From contig CAJQLB010000018.1 in assembly GCA_905479065.1 (NCBI GenBank), positions 1 through 64,000 of the forward strand: DNA of 64,000 nt, read 5' to 3'. This document shows positions 44,894-54,502 of this stretch, one piece after another. Below the pieces are notes generated by a model. That model searched no databases, was not told where the DNA came from, and worked only from the letters and a program-made list of their open reading frames with translations. The translations under genes were made by a program, and so were the position numbers. The DNA comes from an uncultured Flavobacteriaceae bacterium (GTDB lineage: Bacteria > Bacteroidota > Bacteroidia > Flavobacteriales > Flavobacteriaceae). Positions within the stretch are counted from its first letter, which is position 1. Every line of letters begins with the position of its first letter.

Positions 44894-45417
44894 TACTTAA
44901 TTTTTTCAGCGTAAACAATATAATAACGTGGAACAAACCACCTTAGAATAGGCCTGACTCCAATTTTTCTTGTTGGATTAGTCCATTTTTGACTATCGAT
45001 AATACTCCACCCTGTTTTTTCTAATAACCAATTAAATTGCCAATCTTCAAATTCATGGTAATGTCTATCCCAGTGGTCAGTACTACTTCTGTAAGCAGAA
45101 GCAAACCAAAGTTTTAAAGGAACACTGGCTACTAACTTATCCGATTGAATACTTTTTAAGACTTCAAATGGTGACAGCAAATGTTCAAATATCTCAAATG
45201 CTGTAACGACGGTCGTCTTGGATTTTTTAAGTGCTGATTGATCAAAATCTAAATCTTCACCTTTTGTGTTCGTGATATTAAGTCCACTATCAATCATGAT
45301 TTTCGTCAATGGATTTGGAACACCGAGATCTAAAATAGTATCATCTTTAGTTACGTGTTTGTTTAGAAACTCTAAAGTTAACTTAAAGCGTTTATTTGGA
45401 AAAGTTTTTTCGTACAT
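44893..45417 (-). CDS. Small SAM-dependent methyltransferase-like protein
   Basis: The 174-residue protein has the nucleotide-binding start DDTILDLGVPNPLT near 20 and VVTAFEIFEHLLSPFEVLKSI near 75, a type 11 methyltransferase layout. The glycine-rich loop is reduced (DLGVP instead of GxGxG). It is shorter than usual class I methyltransferases and its target is unknown. It lies between the KAS III and GT2 genes, 32 bases after the former and overlapping the latter by one base. Confidence 0.75.
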   Translation of the reverse strand: MYEKTFPNKRFKLTLEFLNKHVTKDDTILDLGVPNPLTKIMIDSGLNITNTKGEDLDFDQSALKKSKTTVVTAFEIFEHLLSPFEVLKSIQSDKLVASVPLKLWFASAYRSSTDHWDRHYHEFEDWQFNWLLEKTGWSIIDSQKWTNPTRKIGVRPILRWFVPRYYIVYAEKIK

Positions 45418-45449
45418 GTTGCTTTTAGAAAGCTCTAAATGTTATATTG

Positions 45450-46508
45450 TTAATGTTTGTAAATGATAGCGTTGATATTCATCCCTGCTCCAACACTAGC
45501 AAAAATAATGACGTCATTTTTTTGTATGTGATGATTGTCAAGTTTATTTCGTAAAATCATGTCATAAAGCGTCGGGATTGTAGCAACACTCGAGTTACCT
45601 AATTTATCAATAATCATAGGCATTATATCTTCAGGCATAGACGTCTCGTGCAGCTTGTAAAATCGTTTTACGATGGCTTCATCCATTTTTTCATTCGCTT
45701 GATGGATTAATATTTTTTTGACGTTTTCAATTGGAATATTAGCTTTTTCAAGACAAGATTTCATGGCAACCGGTACATGTGTTAGGGCAAATTCGTAAAT
45801 CTTTCTACCGTACATTTTAATGTAACGACGTTTATCTGTAATGTCCTGATTATTTGTTTCACCAAAATAAATAAAATGGGCCTCGTCATAGGCATATGTT
45901 ACGGTGTCGTGGCTTAAAATACCTCCCTGATCTTTTGAAGATTCAACAATAGCAGCTCCAGCACCGTCAGAATAAATCATAGAATCCCGATCATGCTTGT
46001 CTACGACTCGAGACAGTGTTTCAGAACCAATGACTAAACATTTTTTCGCCATGCCCGCTTTTATGAATGCTTGCGCCTGTATGACTCCTTCAACCCAACC
46101 GGGACAACCAAATAATATGTCATAGGCCACACATCGTGGATTTTTTATTTTTAGAAGATGTTTAACTCTTGATGCAATACTAGGTACTGTATCACTTTGC
46201 ACAGTACCATGCGCGATATCACCATAATTGTGTGCTACAATGATATAATCGAGGTCTTCAGAATTAATATCTGCATTTATAATTGCCTTTTGTGCTGCAA
46301 GTGCAGCAATATCGGAATTGTTCAACTCATTTTTGATATAACGTCTTTCCTCAATTCCAGTAATTGCCTTAAACTTTTTGACAATAACTTCGGTTGAATT
46401 ATTTATGACTGAACCGTCGGCATTTAAAAAATCGTGTTGATAAAATTTTTCATTAGCCTCAATTTGACTTGGGATATAACTTCCCATGCCTGTAATCTTA
46501 ATATTCAT
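45450..46508 (-). CDS. 3-oxoacyl-ACP synthase III family protein
   Basis: The 352-residue thiolase-fold protein has the KAS III catalytic triad: the cysteine in LFGCPGWVEG near 133, the histidine in ILIHQANEKM near 268 and the asparagine in LGNSSVATIPT near 310. It differs from housekeeping FabH in the extended N-terminus (YQHDFLNADGSVINN) and the FGCPGW context, so it may condense an unusual starter acyl chain. It heads a small operon with a methyltransferase and a glycosyltransferase. Confidence 0.85.
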   Translation of the reverse strand: MNIKITGMGSYIPSQIEANEKFYQHDFLNADGSVINNSTEVIVKKFKAITGIEERRYIKNELNNSDIAALAAQKAIINADINSEDLDYIIVAHNYGDIAHGTVQSDTVPSIASRVKHLLKIKNPRCVAYDILFGCPGWVEGVIQAQAFIKAGMAKKCLVIGSETLSRVVDKHDRDSMIYSDGAGAAIVESSKDQGGILSHDTVTYAYDEAHFIYFGETNNQDITDKRRYIKMYGRKIYEFALTHVPVAMKSCLEKANIPIENVKKILIHQANEKMDEAIVKRFYKLHETSMPEDIMPMIIDKLGNSSVATIPTLYDMILRNKLDNHHIQKNDVIIFASVGAGMNINAIIYKH

Positions 46509-46603
46509 AGATAAGTGCTATTATGTTACTAAAATAGCGAAATTAATAGCAAAACATTAAGCGCTAAATAGGTTTTAATTTATTTTACGATGTCCAACGA
46601 TGC

Positions 46604-49453
46604 TCAAGCTTCCATAAATTCAGAGATTGGAGCACAGGTACATATCAAGTTTCTGTCCCCATAGGCATCATCAACACGACGTACACTTGGCCAAAATTTA
46701 TTGTTGTAAACAAACTCCAAAGGAAAGGCTGCTTTGGTTCTACTGTATGGGAAGTCCCAATGGTCAGCAGTAAGCATTTCCATGGTATGAGGAGCGTTTT
46801 TTAGAACATTATTAGAGTTCTCTTTGCTAGTTGCTTCAATTTCTAATTTTATTGAAATCATGGCTTCACAAAAGCGATCTATTTCTTGCTTATTTTCACT
46901 TTCAGTAGGCTCAATCATGAGAGTTCCAGCGACAGGAAAAGAGACTGTGGGTGCGTGAAAACCATAGTCCATAAGACGTTTGGCTATGTCTACAACTTCA
47001 ATTCCAAAATCTTTAAAACCTCTACAATCAACTATCATTTCATGGGCAGCGCGGCCTTGCTCGCCTGAGTATAGCGTATCAAAATGTCCTTCCAATCGTT
47101 GTTTTAAATAATTTGCATTCAATATGGCAATCTCAGTAGACTCAACAAGACCCTCAGCTCCCAACATACAGATGTAGCCATAGGATATTAAACATGCTAA
47201 GGCAGAACCATAAGGTGCTCCAGATATTCCAGAAATTGCTTTTTCGCCTCCCACTTGAATGATTGGATTGCCTGGTAAAAAAGGGACAAGTTGCTCAGCA
47301 ACACATATTGGACCAACTCCTGGTCCACCACCTCCATGAGGAATTGCAAAGGTTTTATGTAAGTTTAGGTGGCATACGTCAGCACCGATGTTGCCTGGAT
47401 TTGTCAAGCCAACTTGCGCATTCATATTTGCTCCATCCATGTATACCTGACCACCGTTGTCATGAATTATTTGAGTAATTTCTTTGATTGCTGACTCATA
47501 GACACCATGCGTTGATGGATAGGTTACCATGAGTGCAGATAAGTTATCTTTATGAAGCTCAGCTTTTTCTCTCAAATCATCAACATCAATATTACCTTCT
47601 TCCGTAGATTTCGTTACAACTACTTTCATTCCTGCCATAACAGCACTTGCAGGGTTTGTTCCATGAGCTGAAGAAGGGATAATACAGATATTTCGATGAT
47701 GATCACTTCTTGACTCGTGATAGGCTCTTATGACCATAAGTCCCGCATATTCACCTTGAGCCCCTGAATTAGGCTGTAGAGAAGTTCCAGCAAACCCCGT
47801 GATTTCCGTTAATTGTTCTTCTAATTTAGAAAGTACACTTAAGTATCCCTCTACTTGGTTTAATGGCGCAAATGGATGAATATTCCCCCAATTATTCCAG
47901 CTTAGTGGTAGCATTTCAGCAGCTGCGTTAAGCTTCATGGTACAGGAGCCTAGAGAAATCATAGAGTGATTCAAACTCAGATCTTTACGCTCAAGAGATT
48001 TAATGTAACGCATTAAATCAGTTTCTGAGTGATAGGTATTGAAAACCTCATTTTCAAGAAATTTTGAAGTTCTTTTGACTGCATTCAATATGTGATTGTG
48101 TTCTTGTATTTTTAGTATTTTCTCAAAAGGTTTGTCAACTAATTCTGCAAAAATTGAAACAATGTTATTTAAGTCAGCTATCGATGTTGTTTCGTTTAGA
48201 GAAATTGTTGCGGTTTTTTTATTTGGATAATTAAAATTAACACCTTTAGATTCCGCAATTGTTTGGATGTGATCTGCGTTAACCTCAATTTTAAGGGTGT
48301 CAAAATATGATTTGTTTGTTTGATTGAACCCTAATTTTTTTAGAGATTTTTCTAAGGTGCAAGTGCTGTTATGAACCTTGTTTGCAATATAGCTAAGCCC
48401 CTCTGGGCCGTGATATACGGCGTACATACCAGCCATAACAGCTAACAAAACTTGAGCGGTACAAATATTAGACGTTGCTCTGTCTCTTTTTATGTGTTGT
48501 TCTCTCGTTTGCAGTGCCATTCTCAGCGCTCTATTGCCGTTAATGTCTTTTGTGACACCAATAATTCTTCCAGGAATATTACGCTTATAAGTTTCTTTTG
48601 TAGCAAAATAAGCAGCATGTGGCCCTCCGTACCCCATTGGTATGCCTAAACGTTGTGTAGTTCCGACAACAACATCAGCACCAAATTTACCAGGAGCTTC
48701 TAATTTAATAAGACTTAAAATGTCTGCTGCTACAGCTACTTTAATGTTTGATAAATTTGCTCGTGAAATAAAATTTGAAATATCCATGATTTCACCATGC
48801 TTACCTGGATATTGAATTATTGCACCAAAAAAGTCATGTGTACAATCAAAAGAGTTAGCATTTCCGACGATTAATTCGATACCAATTGGCCTTGAACGTG
48901 TTTTGAGTAATGCTAATGTTTGAGGTAACACCTGCTCATCGACAAAAAACTTACACACTTTATCTTTTTTTTGCTGCCTTTCTCGTACGGCAAATAATAA
49001 TGCCATAGCTTCAGCTGCTGCAGTACTTTCATCTAAAAGGGAGGCATTTGCAATGCTCATCCCCGTTAGATCTGTGATCATACTCTGGAAATTTAAAAGC
49101 GCTTCTAAACGTCCTTGGGCTATTTCTGCTTGGTATGGTGTGTAGGCTGTATACCATCCGGGATTTTCTAAAATATTTCGTTGAATGACAGCCGGTAAAT
49201 TTGAGGGATGGTAGCCGAGACCAATGTAGGATTTTAGCACCTTATTTTTTGAAGCTAATTGATGTATGTGTTCAAGATAGTCTTGTTCACTCATTGCGAC
49301 ATCCAATTTTAAAGGATGTTTGAGACGAATGTTTCCTGGAACCGTTTCTGAAATGAGTTCCTCGATTGAGGATGCACCAATGGTCTCTAACATGGCTGCA
49401 TGGTCCGAAGTTCTTGGTCCAATATGGCGCAGAGAAAACTTTTCTGTATTCAT
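46604..49453 (-). CDS. gcvP: Glycine dehydrogenase (decarboxylating), P protein
   Basis: GcvP decarboxylates glycine and passes the aminomethyl group to the H protein, feeding 5,10-methylene-THF. The 949-residue length is normal for the one-chain form. The start MNTEKFSLRHIGPRTSDHAAM is typical. The PLP lysine lies in HLNLHKTFAIPHGGGGPG near 693, and GAQGEYAGLMVIRAYHES and SAHGTNPASA are conserved. No gcvT or gcvH gene is adjacent. It links with fhs and the serine dehydratase in C1 metabolism. Confidence 0.96.
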   Translation of the reverse strand: MNTEKFSLRHIGPRTSDHAAMLETIGASSIEELISETVPGNIRLKHPLKLDVAMSEQDYLEHIHQLASKNKVLKSYIGLGYHPSNLPAVIQRNILENPGWYTAYTPYQAEIAQGRLEALLNFQSMITDLTGMSIANASLLDESTAAAEAMALLFAVRERQQKKDKVCKFFVDEQVLPQTLALLKTRSRPIGIELIVGNANSFDCTHDFFGAIIQYPGKHGEIMDISNFISRANLSNIKVAVAADILSLIKLEAPGKFGADVVVGTTQRLGIPMGYGGPHAAYFATKETYKRNIPGRIIGVTKDINGNRALRMALQTREQHIKRDRATSNICTAQVLLAVMAGMYAVYHGPEGLSYIANKVHNSTCTLEKSLKKLGFNQTNKSYFDTLKIEVNADHIQTIAESKGVNFNYPNKKTATISLNETTSIADLNNIVSIFAELVDKPFEKILKIQEHNHILNAVKRTSKFLENEVFNTYHSETDLMRYIKSLERKDLSLNHSMISLGSCTMKLNAAAEMLPLSWNNWGNIHPFAPLNQVEGYLSVLSKLEEQLTEITGFAGTSLQPNSGAQGEYAGLMVIRAYHESRSDHHRNICIIPSSAHGTNPASAVMAGMKVVVTKSTEEGNIDVDDLREKAELHKDNLSALMVTYPSTHGVYESAIKEITQIIHDNGGQVYMDGANMNAQVGLTNPGNIGADVCHLNLHKTFAIPHGGGGPGVGPICVAEQLVPFLPGNPIIQVGGEKAISGISGAPYGSALACLISYGYICMLGAEGLVESTEIAILNANYLKQRLEGHFDTLYSGEQGRAAHEMIVDCRGFKDFGIEVVDIAKRLMDYGFHAPTVSFPVAGTLMIEPTESENKQEIDRFCEAMISIKLEIEATSKENSNNVLKNAPHTMEMLTADHWDFPYSRTKAAFPLEFVYNNKFWPSVRRVDDAYGDRNLICTCAPISEFMEA

Positions 49454-49572
49454 TATAAAAAGATTGAATTTTAAATGACAAAATTAATGAAATTAATGTG
49501 GTTTTTATAAGCCTAAAATGAAAGTTTTTAACCAATTTAAATCATTATTAACAGTTTCATTAAATTTGTAAG

Positions 49573-50403
49573 GTGCAACGATTTAAACAACTTTTTAATT
49601 TTTTCATACAGAGTAGTATACATGTTGCGTTATCGGTCTGTGGTTTGGTATGGGTAACACTATTAAACTTCCACATTGGAGTTGATTTAAACTTTTTGTA
49701 CTTCATTTTTTTTGCAACCATTACGGGATATAATTTTGTTAAATATTTTGGATTGGCAAAATTTCATCACCGCCAATTAGTCACATGGTTAAAGCACATC
49801 CAAGTGTTTTCTTTACTATGTTTTTTAGGGATGTGTTATTTTGCTGTAAAATTACGTATCGAAACATGCTTATACTTTATTGTTTTAGGAATGATCACTT
49901 TTATATATGCCGTGCCAATTATTCCAAAAAAGATATTCATTAGAGGGGGTAAGCTTCGAGAAATCAGTGGTCTAAAAATTTATGTGATTGCCTTTGTTTG
50001 GACCTGTGTGACAGTCATTATCCCTTTACTAAATGAAAATCATGAAATAAATCAAAATGTTTTAGTTGAATCTGTCCAAAGATATTTGTACGTATTTACC
50101 GCTATGTTGCCTTTTGAAATTAGAGATATGCAGTATGATAGTCTTAAATTATCCACCATTCCACAGCGTATCGGCATTATAAAAACAAAAATTCTTGGAA
50201 CCTTATCTGCTCTACTCATATTTTTAATTGAATTTTCACGAGCTAATATTGTTGCTAACAAACTCATTATTCTGGGAGTGGTCTGTTTGCTATTAATCTT
50301 ATTCTTGGGCTTTAGTCGTGTGAAACAACCATCTTATTACAGTGGATTTTTAGTTGAAGGTATTCCCATACTTTGGGCGCTTTTGATAACATTAAACTTT
50401 TAA
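49573..50403 (+). CDS. UbiA-like integral membrane protein
   Basis: The 276-residue protein has about eight to nine membrane spans. The segment LPFEIRDMQYDSLKLSTIPQRIG near 178 resembles the second aspartate-rich motif of UbiA prenyltransferases (DxxxD), while the first motif (usually NDxxDxxxD) is replaced by GYNFVKYFGLAKFH, so catalysis is doubtful. The only usable start is GTG at 49573; an in-frame TAA precedes it at 49561-49563. The TAAATTTG box at 49561-49568 would leave almost no leader. Confidence 0.7.
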   Translation: MQRFKQLFNFFIQSSIHVALSVCGLVWVTLLNFHIGVDLNFLYFIFFATITGYNFVKYFGLAKFHHRQLVTWLKHIQVFSLLCFLGMCYFAVKLRIETCLYFIVLGMITFIYAVPIIPKKIFIRGGKLREISGLKIYVIAFVWTCVTVIIPLLNENHEINQNVLVESVQRYLYVFTAMLPFEIRDMQYDSLKLSTIPQRIGIIKTKILGTLSALLIFLIEFSRANIVANKLIILGVVCLLLILFLGFSRVKQPSYYSGFLVEGIPILWALLITLNF

Positions 50404-50472
50404 TTAGAATCTCCTGACTTAAAAGTTAACTGACTCCATAAAGCTACTTGTAATGAATACTACTAGTAATGA

Positions 50473-52500
50473 TTAGTTTAGTAGGCCAGCGCGTCTCAAC
50501 AAAGCTTCAGTTTTGGGCTTCTGACCTCTAAACTTTTCATACAAAAACATTGGATCTCGAGTACCTCCCTTAGACAGCACTGAATCTTTAAATTTAGTCG
50601 AAATAATTTTATTGAAAATCCCATGTTCTTTGAAATATTCAAAAGCATCTGCATCGAGTACTTCTGCCCATTTGTAACTATAATAACCTGAAGAATACCC
50701 TCCTTGAAAAATATGTGCAAATGCTGTACTCATACAATTTTCTGCAACGTCGGGAAACAAGGAAGTCTCTTTAAAGACTTCTAATTCAAGAGCTTTTACA
50801 TCTGTTATTTTTGATGGATTTTTACCATGCCAAAACATGTCGAGTAATCCAAAACTCAATTGACGCATGGTTTGTAATCCCTCGAGAAAAGAAGCAGATT
50901 TTTTAATTTTATTGATTAAATCCATAGGAATAAGTTCGTCAGTTTGGTAATGTCTTGCAAATAATTGCAATGCTTCCTTTTCATAGCACCAATTTTCCAT
51001 TATTTGACTAGGAAGCTCCACAAAATCCCAATGAACAGATGTACCTGACAGACTTGGGTATGTGGTATTTGCTAAGATGCCGTGAAGGGCGTGACCAAAT
51101 TCATGAAATAGTGTGGTAACCTCACTAAAAGACAATAAAGATGGTTTTGTTTTTGTTGGTTTTGTAAAGTTGCAAACAATCGAAATATGAGGTCGTTGTT
51201 CTGTGCCATTGTGTTTGGACTGCGGCCTGTAAGAAGTCATCCAAGCACCATTTCGTTTTCCTTTTCGTGGAAAAAAATCTGTGTAAAAAATACCTATTAA
51301 TTCTCCAGCAGAATTACTGACTTTATAGGTCGAAACATCTTTATGATATGTATCGATATTGTGAATGTGCTCAAAATTTAAATCGTAAAGCTTAAAAGCA
51401 ATTGTGAATGCTCCCTTCAAAACATTTTCCAATTTAAAAAATGGTTTTAATTGCTCTTCATCTAAATGAAATAACTTTTGTTTTAATTTTTCAGAGTAGT
51501 AAAGCGAGTCCCATTTTTCAAGTCTTTCAATGTCATCAAGCTTTATCGCATATTTTTCAAGTTCATTAAACTCTTTTTGTGCTGCAGGCTTTGCTTTTTC
51601 TAATAACTCGTTTAAAAATGCTAGTACTTTTTTTTGGCTCTTTGCCATACGTTCTTCTAACACAAACTCTGCATGTGTTTGGTAGCCCAATAATGTTGCA
51701 CGTCTATATCTGAGTTTAGCTATTTGTAAAACAATGTCTTGATTATCATATTGATTATTTTTGAAACCTTTTTTTCCAAATGCCAGCGCTAATTTCTTTC
51801 TAAGATCACGATTGTGTGCATAAGTCATAAAAGGCACGTAACTTGGGTAATCGAGGGTTATCATCCAACCATCTTCATTACTGTTTTCTGCCAATTGCCT
51901 TGCTGATTCTTTCACATCTTCTGGTAATCCAGCGAGATCTTGTTTCTGTTTAATGATCATCTTAAAATGATTACTTTCAGCAAGTAAATTCTCTCCAAAT
52001 TGTAATTTTAATTGACTTAATTTTTTGTCAATATTTCGCAGCTCATCTTTTTCTGAATTTGTAAGATTTGCGCCATTTCTTGAAAAACTCTTGTAGCGTT
52101 GGTCAAGTAATGTTTTTTGTTCTTCATTTAACATTTCATTATTTGAATTATAAACAGTTTTAACGCGTTCAAACAATGAGGTGTTTAACATGACGTCATT
52201 TCCAAAACTAGACAGAAGAGGAGAGACTTTTTGTGCAATTTCTTGAATGGTTTCGTTCGTCTCGGCAGCATTAATATTAAAAAATAAACTTGAAATCCTA
52301 TCTAATTCTTGGCCTGAAAATTCTAGTGCTTCAATGGTGTTTTTAAAAGAAGGAATCTCCTTATTGTTAGTAATGTTGTCTATCTCTTTTTGCGCTTTTT
52401 TGATTGCAATTTTAAATGCAGGTAAAAAGTCTTCGTCTAAAATTTGTTTAAATGGAGCAGTATTATAAGGTGTTGAAAAATCTTTATTTAGAACGGACAT
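50473..52500 (-). CDS. M3-family oligopeptidase
   Basis: The 675-residue zinc metallopeptidase has the HExxH site in TLFHEFGHALHGIL near 463 and the third-ligand region WDFVELPSQIMENW near 488. It has no signal peptide. The length and the opening NTAPFKQILDEDFLPAFKIAIKKA fit oligopeptidase A / dipeptidyl carboxypeptidase, which degrade short peptides and cleaved signal peptides in the cytoplasm. It has its own upstream spacer of about 220 bases and no evident operon partner. Confidence 0.93.
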   Translation of the reverse strand: MSVLNKDFSTPYNTAPFKQILDEDFLPAFKIAIKKAQKEIDNITNNKEIPSFKNTIEALEFSGQELDRISSLFFNINAAETNETIQEIAQKVSPLLSSFGNDVMLNTSLFERVKTVYNSNNEMLNEEQKTLLDQRYKSFSRNGANLTNSEKDELRNIDKKLSQLKLQFGENLLAESNHFKMIIKQKQDLAGLPEDVKESARQLAENSNEDGWMITLDYPSYVPFMTYAHNRDLRKKLALAFGKKGFKNNQYDNQDIVLQIAKLRYRRATLLGYQTHAEFVLEERMAKSQKKVLAFLNELLEKAKPAAQKEFNELEKYAIKLDDIERLEKWDSLYYSEKLKQKLFHLDEEQLKPFFKLENVLKGAFTIAFKLYDLNFEHIHNIDTYHKDVSTYKVSNSAGELIGIFYTDFFPRKGKRNGAWMTSYRPQSKHNGTEQRPHISIVCNFTKPTKTKPSLLSFSEVTTLFHEFGHALHGILANTTYPSLSGTSVHWDFVELPSQIMENWCYEKEALQLFARHYQTDELIPMDLINKIKKSASFLEGLQTMRQLSFGLLDMFWHGKNPSKITDVKALELEVFKETSLFPDVAENCMSTAFAHIFQGGYSSGYYSYKWAEVLDADAFEYFKEHGIFNKIISTKFKDSVLSKGGTRDPMFLYEKFRGQKPKTEALLRRAGLLN

Positions 52501-52696
52501 ATGACATTAAATGGTTTAAAATATAAGTTTTAAGATGTGTTTTTAAAAAGATAAATATGCTTTTATTCGTGTATAGTAATCAATTAAATGTTATCAATAG
52601 TAATTAACAATTTGACAGAGTGAATACAATATTTATTAATTTTAGGCTAACTTTTATAGAGTATAACTCTTATAAATTTTTGATTAATAGCGATTT

Positions 52697-52722
52697 AAAG
52701 CCTCAGTTATTTCTGGGGCTTT
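52697..52722 (-). terminator. Hairpin at the end of the purK-purE operon
   Basis: AAAGCCTCAG (52697-52706) and CTGGGGCTTT (52713-52722) form a 10-bp stem with one G-T pair and a 6-base loop. It touches the purE stop codon and lies on its 3' side. The T-run after it is short, so termination efficiency is uncertain. Confidence 0.65.
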
Positions 52723-53206
52723 AATGATGAATATTCTTAGAGGCCTTGTGAACTTTTAATTTTAGGCCTTCTTTGTAGGCTTCAATTTTATCGCGAACAC
52801 AGGTATCTGAAGTGCCAATTATTTGCCCTGCTAAAATTCCAGCATTTTTTCCACCATCCAATGCCACGGTAGCAACAGGAACGCCCCCCGGCATTTGTAA
52901 AATTGATAAAATTGAATCCCAGCCATCAATTGAATTTCTTGATTTTATTGGGACACCGATAACAGGTAATGGTGATAATGCTGCAATCATTCCTGGTAAA
53001 TGTGCAGCACCGCCTGCACCTGCAATTATAACCTTTAATCCTTTTTTATGGGCATTTTTTCCATAATCAAATAATTTTTCTGGGGTTCTGTGTGCAGATA
53101 CAATATCAACCTCAAATTTAATATCAAGACCCTCTAAAATGTCTATGGCCTCTTGCATAATTGGAAGATCACTGTCACTTCCCATAATAATTCCAACTAG
53201 TATCAT
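52721..53206 (-). CDS. purE: N5-carboxyaminoimidazole ribonucleotide mutase PurE
   Basis: PurE moves the carboxyl group of N5-CAIR to give CAIR in purine synthesis. The 161-residue protein shows IIMGSDSDLPIMQEA near 8, SAHRTPE near 39, AGAGGAAHLPGMIA near 62 and GVPIKSRNSIDGWDSILSILQMPGGVPVATV near 85, all typical of the class I enzyme. It lies two bases after purK, its pathway partner. Confidence 0.96.
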   Translation of the reverse strand: MILVGIIMGSDSDLPIMQEAIDILEGLDIKFEVDIVSAHRTPEKLFDYGKNAHKKGLKVIIAGAGGAAHLPGMIAALSPLPVIGVPIKSRNSIDGWDSILSILQMPGGVPVATVALDGGKNAGILAGQIIGTSDTCVRDKIEAYKEGLKLKVHKASKNIHH

Positions 53207-53208
53207 AC

Positions 53209-54381
53209 TTATTCACTTATTACTTTTATAGTACTTTTTACTTTTTCTGCTATTCTTCTTGCTTTATCCATCTGTTGATTAACAATCGTGACATGGCCCA
53301 TTTTTCTGAATGGGCGTGTTTGTTTTTTTCCATAAATGTGGGGTGTTACTCCGTCCATTTTTAATATCTCATCTATGTTTTTATATCGTACATCACCGAT
53401 ATGATTTTCAGCTCCTACAAGATTAACCATAACACCTGCAATTTTACTGTCAGTGTTGCCCAGAGGTAAGTCTAAAATGGCTCTTAAATGTTGCTCAAAT
53501 TGTGACGTGTAACTGGTTTCAATTGTATGATGTCCTGAATTGTGTGGTCTAGGAGCTACTTCATTTACTAAAATATCATTATTTTCAGTTTGAAACATTT
53601 CTACTGCCAAAAGTCCAACATGATTATATGCTTCAGAAGTTTTCAAGGCTACAGATTCTGCTTTGTCTGCAATCTCTTTTGGAATTCTTGCCGGACATAT
53701 GACATATTCTACTTGATTTGCCTCAGGATGAAATTCCATTTCAACTATGGGGTAAGCTTTCGATTCTCCTTGTTTATTCCTAGTCACGATGACTGATAAT
53801 TCGTTTTTAAATGGAATTAATTCCTCTGTGATACATTCAACATTAGGCAAGGAATGTAAGTCAGTAAATTGTCTTACTATTTTTACGCCATTTCCATCGT
53901 AACCAAATTGAGCACTTTTCCATACAAATGGAAAACTTAGGGTATCGTGTTCTATGGCTGTTGTGATTTCATCTTTGTATGCAAATCTAGAGAAGGATGC
54001 TGTCGGGATATTATGGTCTAAATAAAATAGTTTTTGTGTGGCTTTATTTTGAATAATTCTTAAAGTTCTTGCAGATGGAAACACTTGGATGCCATTTTTT
54101 TCTAAATCTTCAAGAGCGTTAATATTGACATTTTCGATTTCAATTGTTAAAATATCGACCTTGGATCCAAAATCGTAAACGGTTCTGTAATCCATCAGAT
54201 CTCCAACATGAAATTCATTACAAGCAATTCTGCTTGGTGCTTCATTACTTGGGTCTAGTACACAGGTGTATACGTCATATTTTCTGGTTTCATTTAAAAG
54301 CATTTTACCTAGTTGTCCTCCACCGAGAATACCTAATTTAAATGCAGATGAAAAATAATTTTGATTACTTGATTGATTCAC
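53209..54381 (-). CDS. purK: N5-carboxyaminoimidazole ribonucleotide synthase PurK
   Basis: PurK is an ATP-grasp enzyme that makes N5-CAIR from AIR and bicarbonate. The 390-residue protein has LGILGGGQLGKML near 18, PFVWKSAQFGYDGNGVKIV near 152 (ATP-binding), and NEVAPRPHNSGHHTIE near 273, the catalytic grasp motif. Ten or so residues precede the conserved core, normal for this clade. It heads the purK-purE operon and is divergent from the HPRT-Adk gene. Confidence 0.96.
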   Translation of the reverse strand: MNQSSNQNYFSSAFKLGILGGGQLGKMLLNETRKYDVYTCVLDPSNEAPSRIACNEFHVGDLMDYRTVYDFGSKVDILTIEIENVNINALEDLEKNGIQVFPSARTLRIIQNKATQKLFYLDHNIPTASFSRFAYKDEITTAIEHDTLSFPFVWKSAQFGYDGNGVKIVRQFTDLHSLPNVECITEELIPFKNELSVIVTRNKQGESKAYPIVEMEFHPEANQVEYVICPARIPKEIADKAESVALKTSEAYNHVGLLAVEMFQTENNDILVNEVAPRPHNSGHHTIETSYTSQFEQHLRAILDLPLGNTDSKIAGVMVNLVGAENHIGDVRYKNIDEILKMDGVTPHIYGKKQTRPFRKMGHVTIVNQQMDKARRIAEKVKSTIKVISE

Positions 54382-54459
54382 CTCAATTTATTTATGTTAC
54401 AAAAATACACTTAAATATGAAATCGCATATAAAATCCTAAATCAAAAAACCTTAAAAAC

Positions 54460-54480
54460 ATAATCAATTGATTATCTTTG
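54460..54480 (+). promoter_or_regulatory. 16-bp perfect palindrome overlapping a -7 box
   Basis: ATAATCAATTGATTAT (54460-54475) is a perfect palindrome. TATCTTTG at 54473-54480 matches the -7 box TAnnTTTG, 22 bases upstream of the HPRT-Adk GTG start. The pair lies in the spacer between two divergent purine transcription units (purK-purE and HPRT-Adk). A regulator bound there could affect both. Confidence 0.5.
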
Positions 54481-54502
54481 CCCCTTACATTTATTCATAT
54501 CA

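Noticed and set aside
47263..47478. Plus-strand open frame within gcvP
   Set aside because: Fully antisense to a conserved coding region that includes the PLP-lysine motif; a shadow frame.
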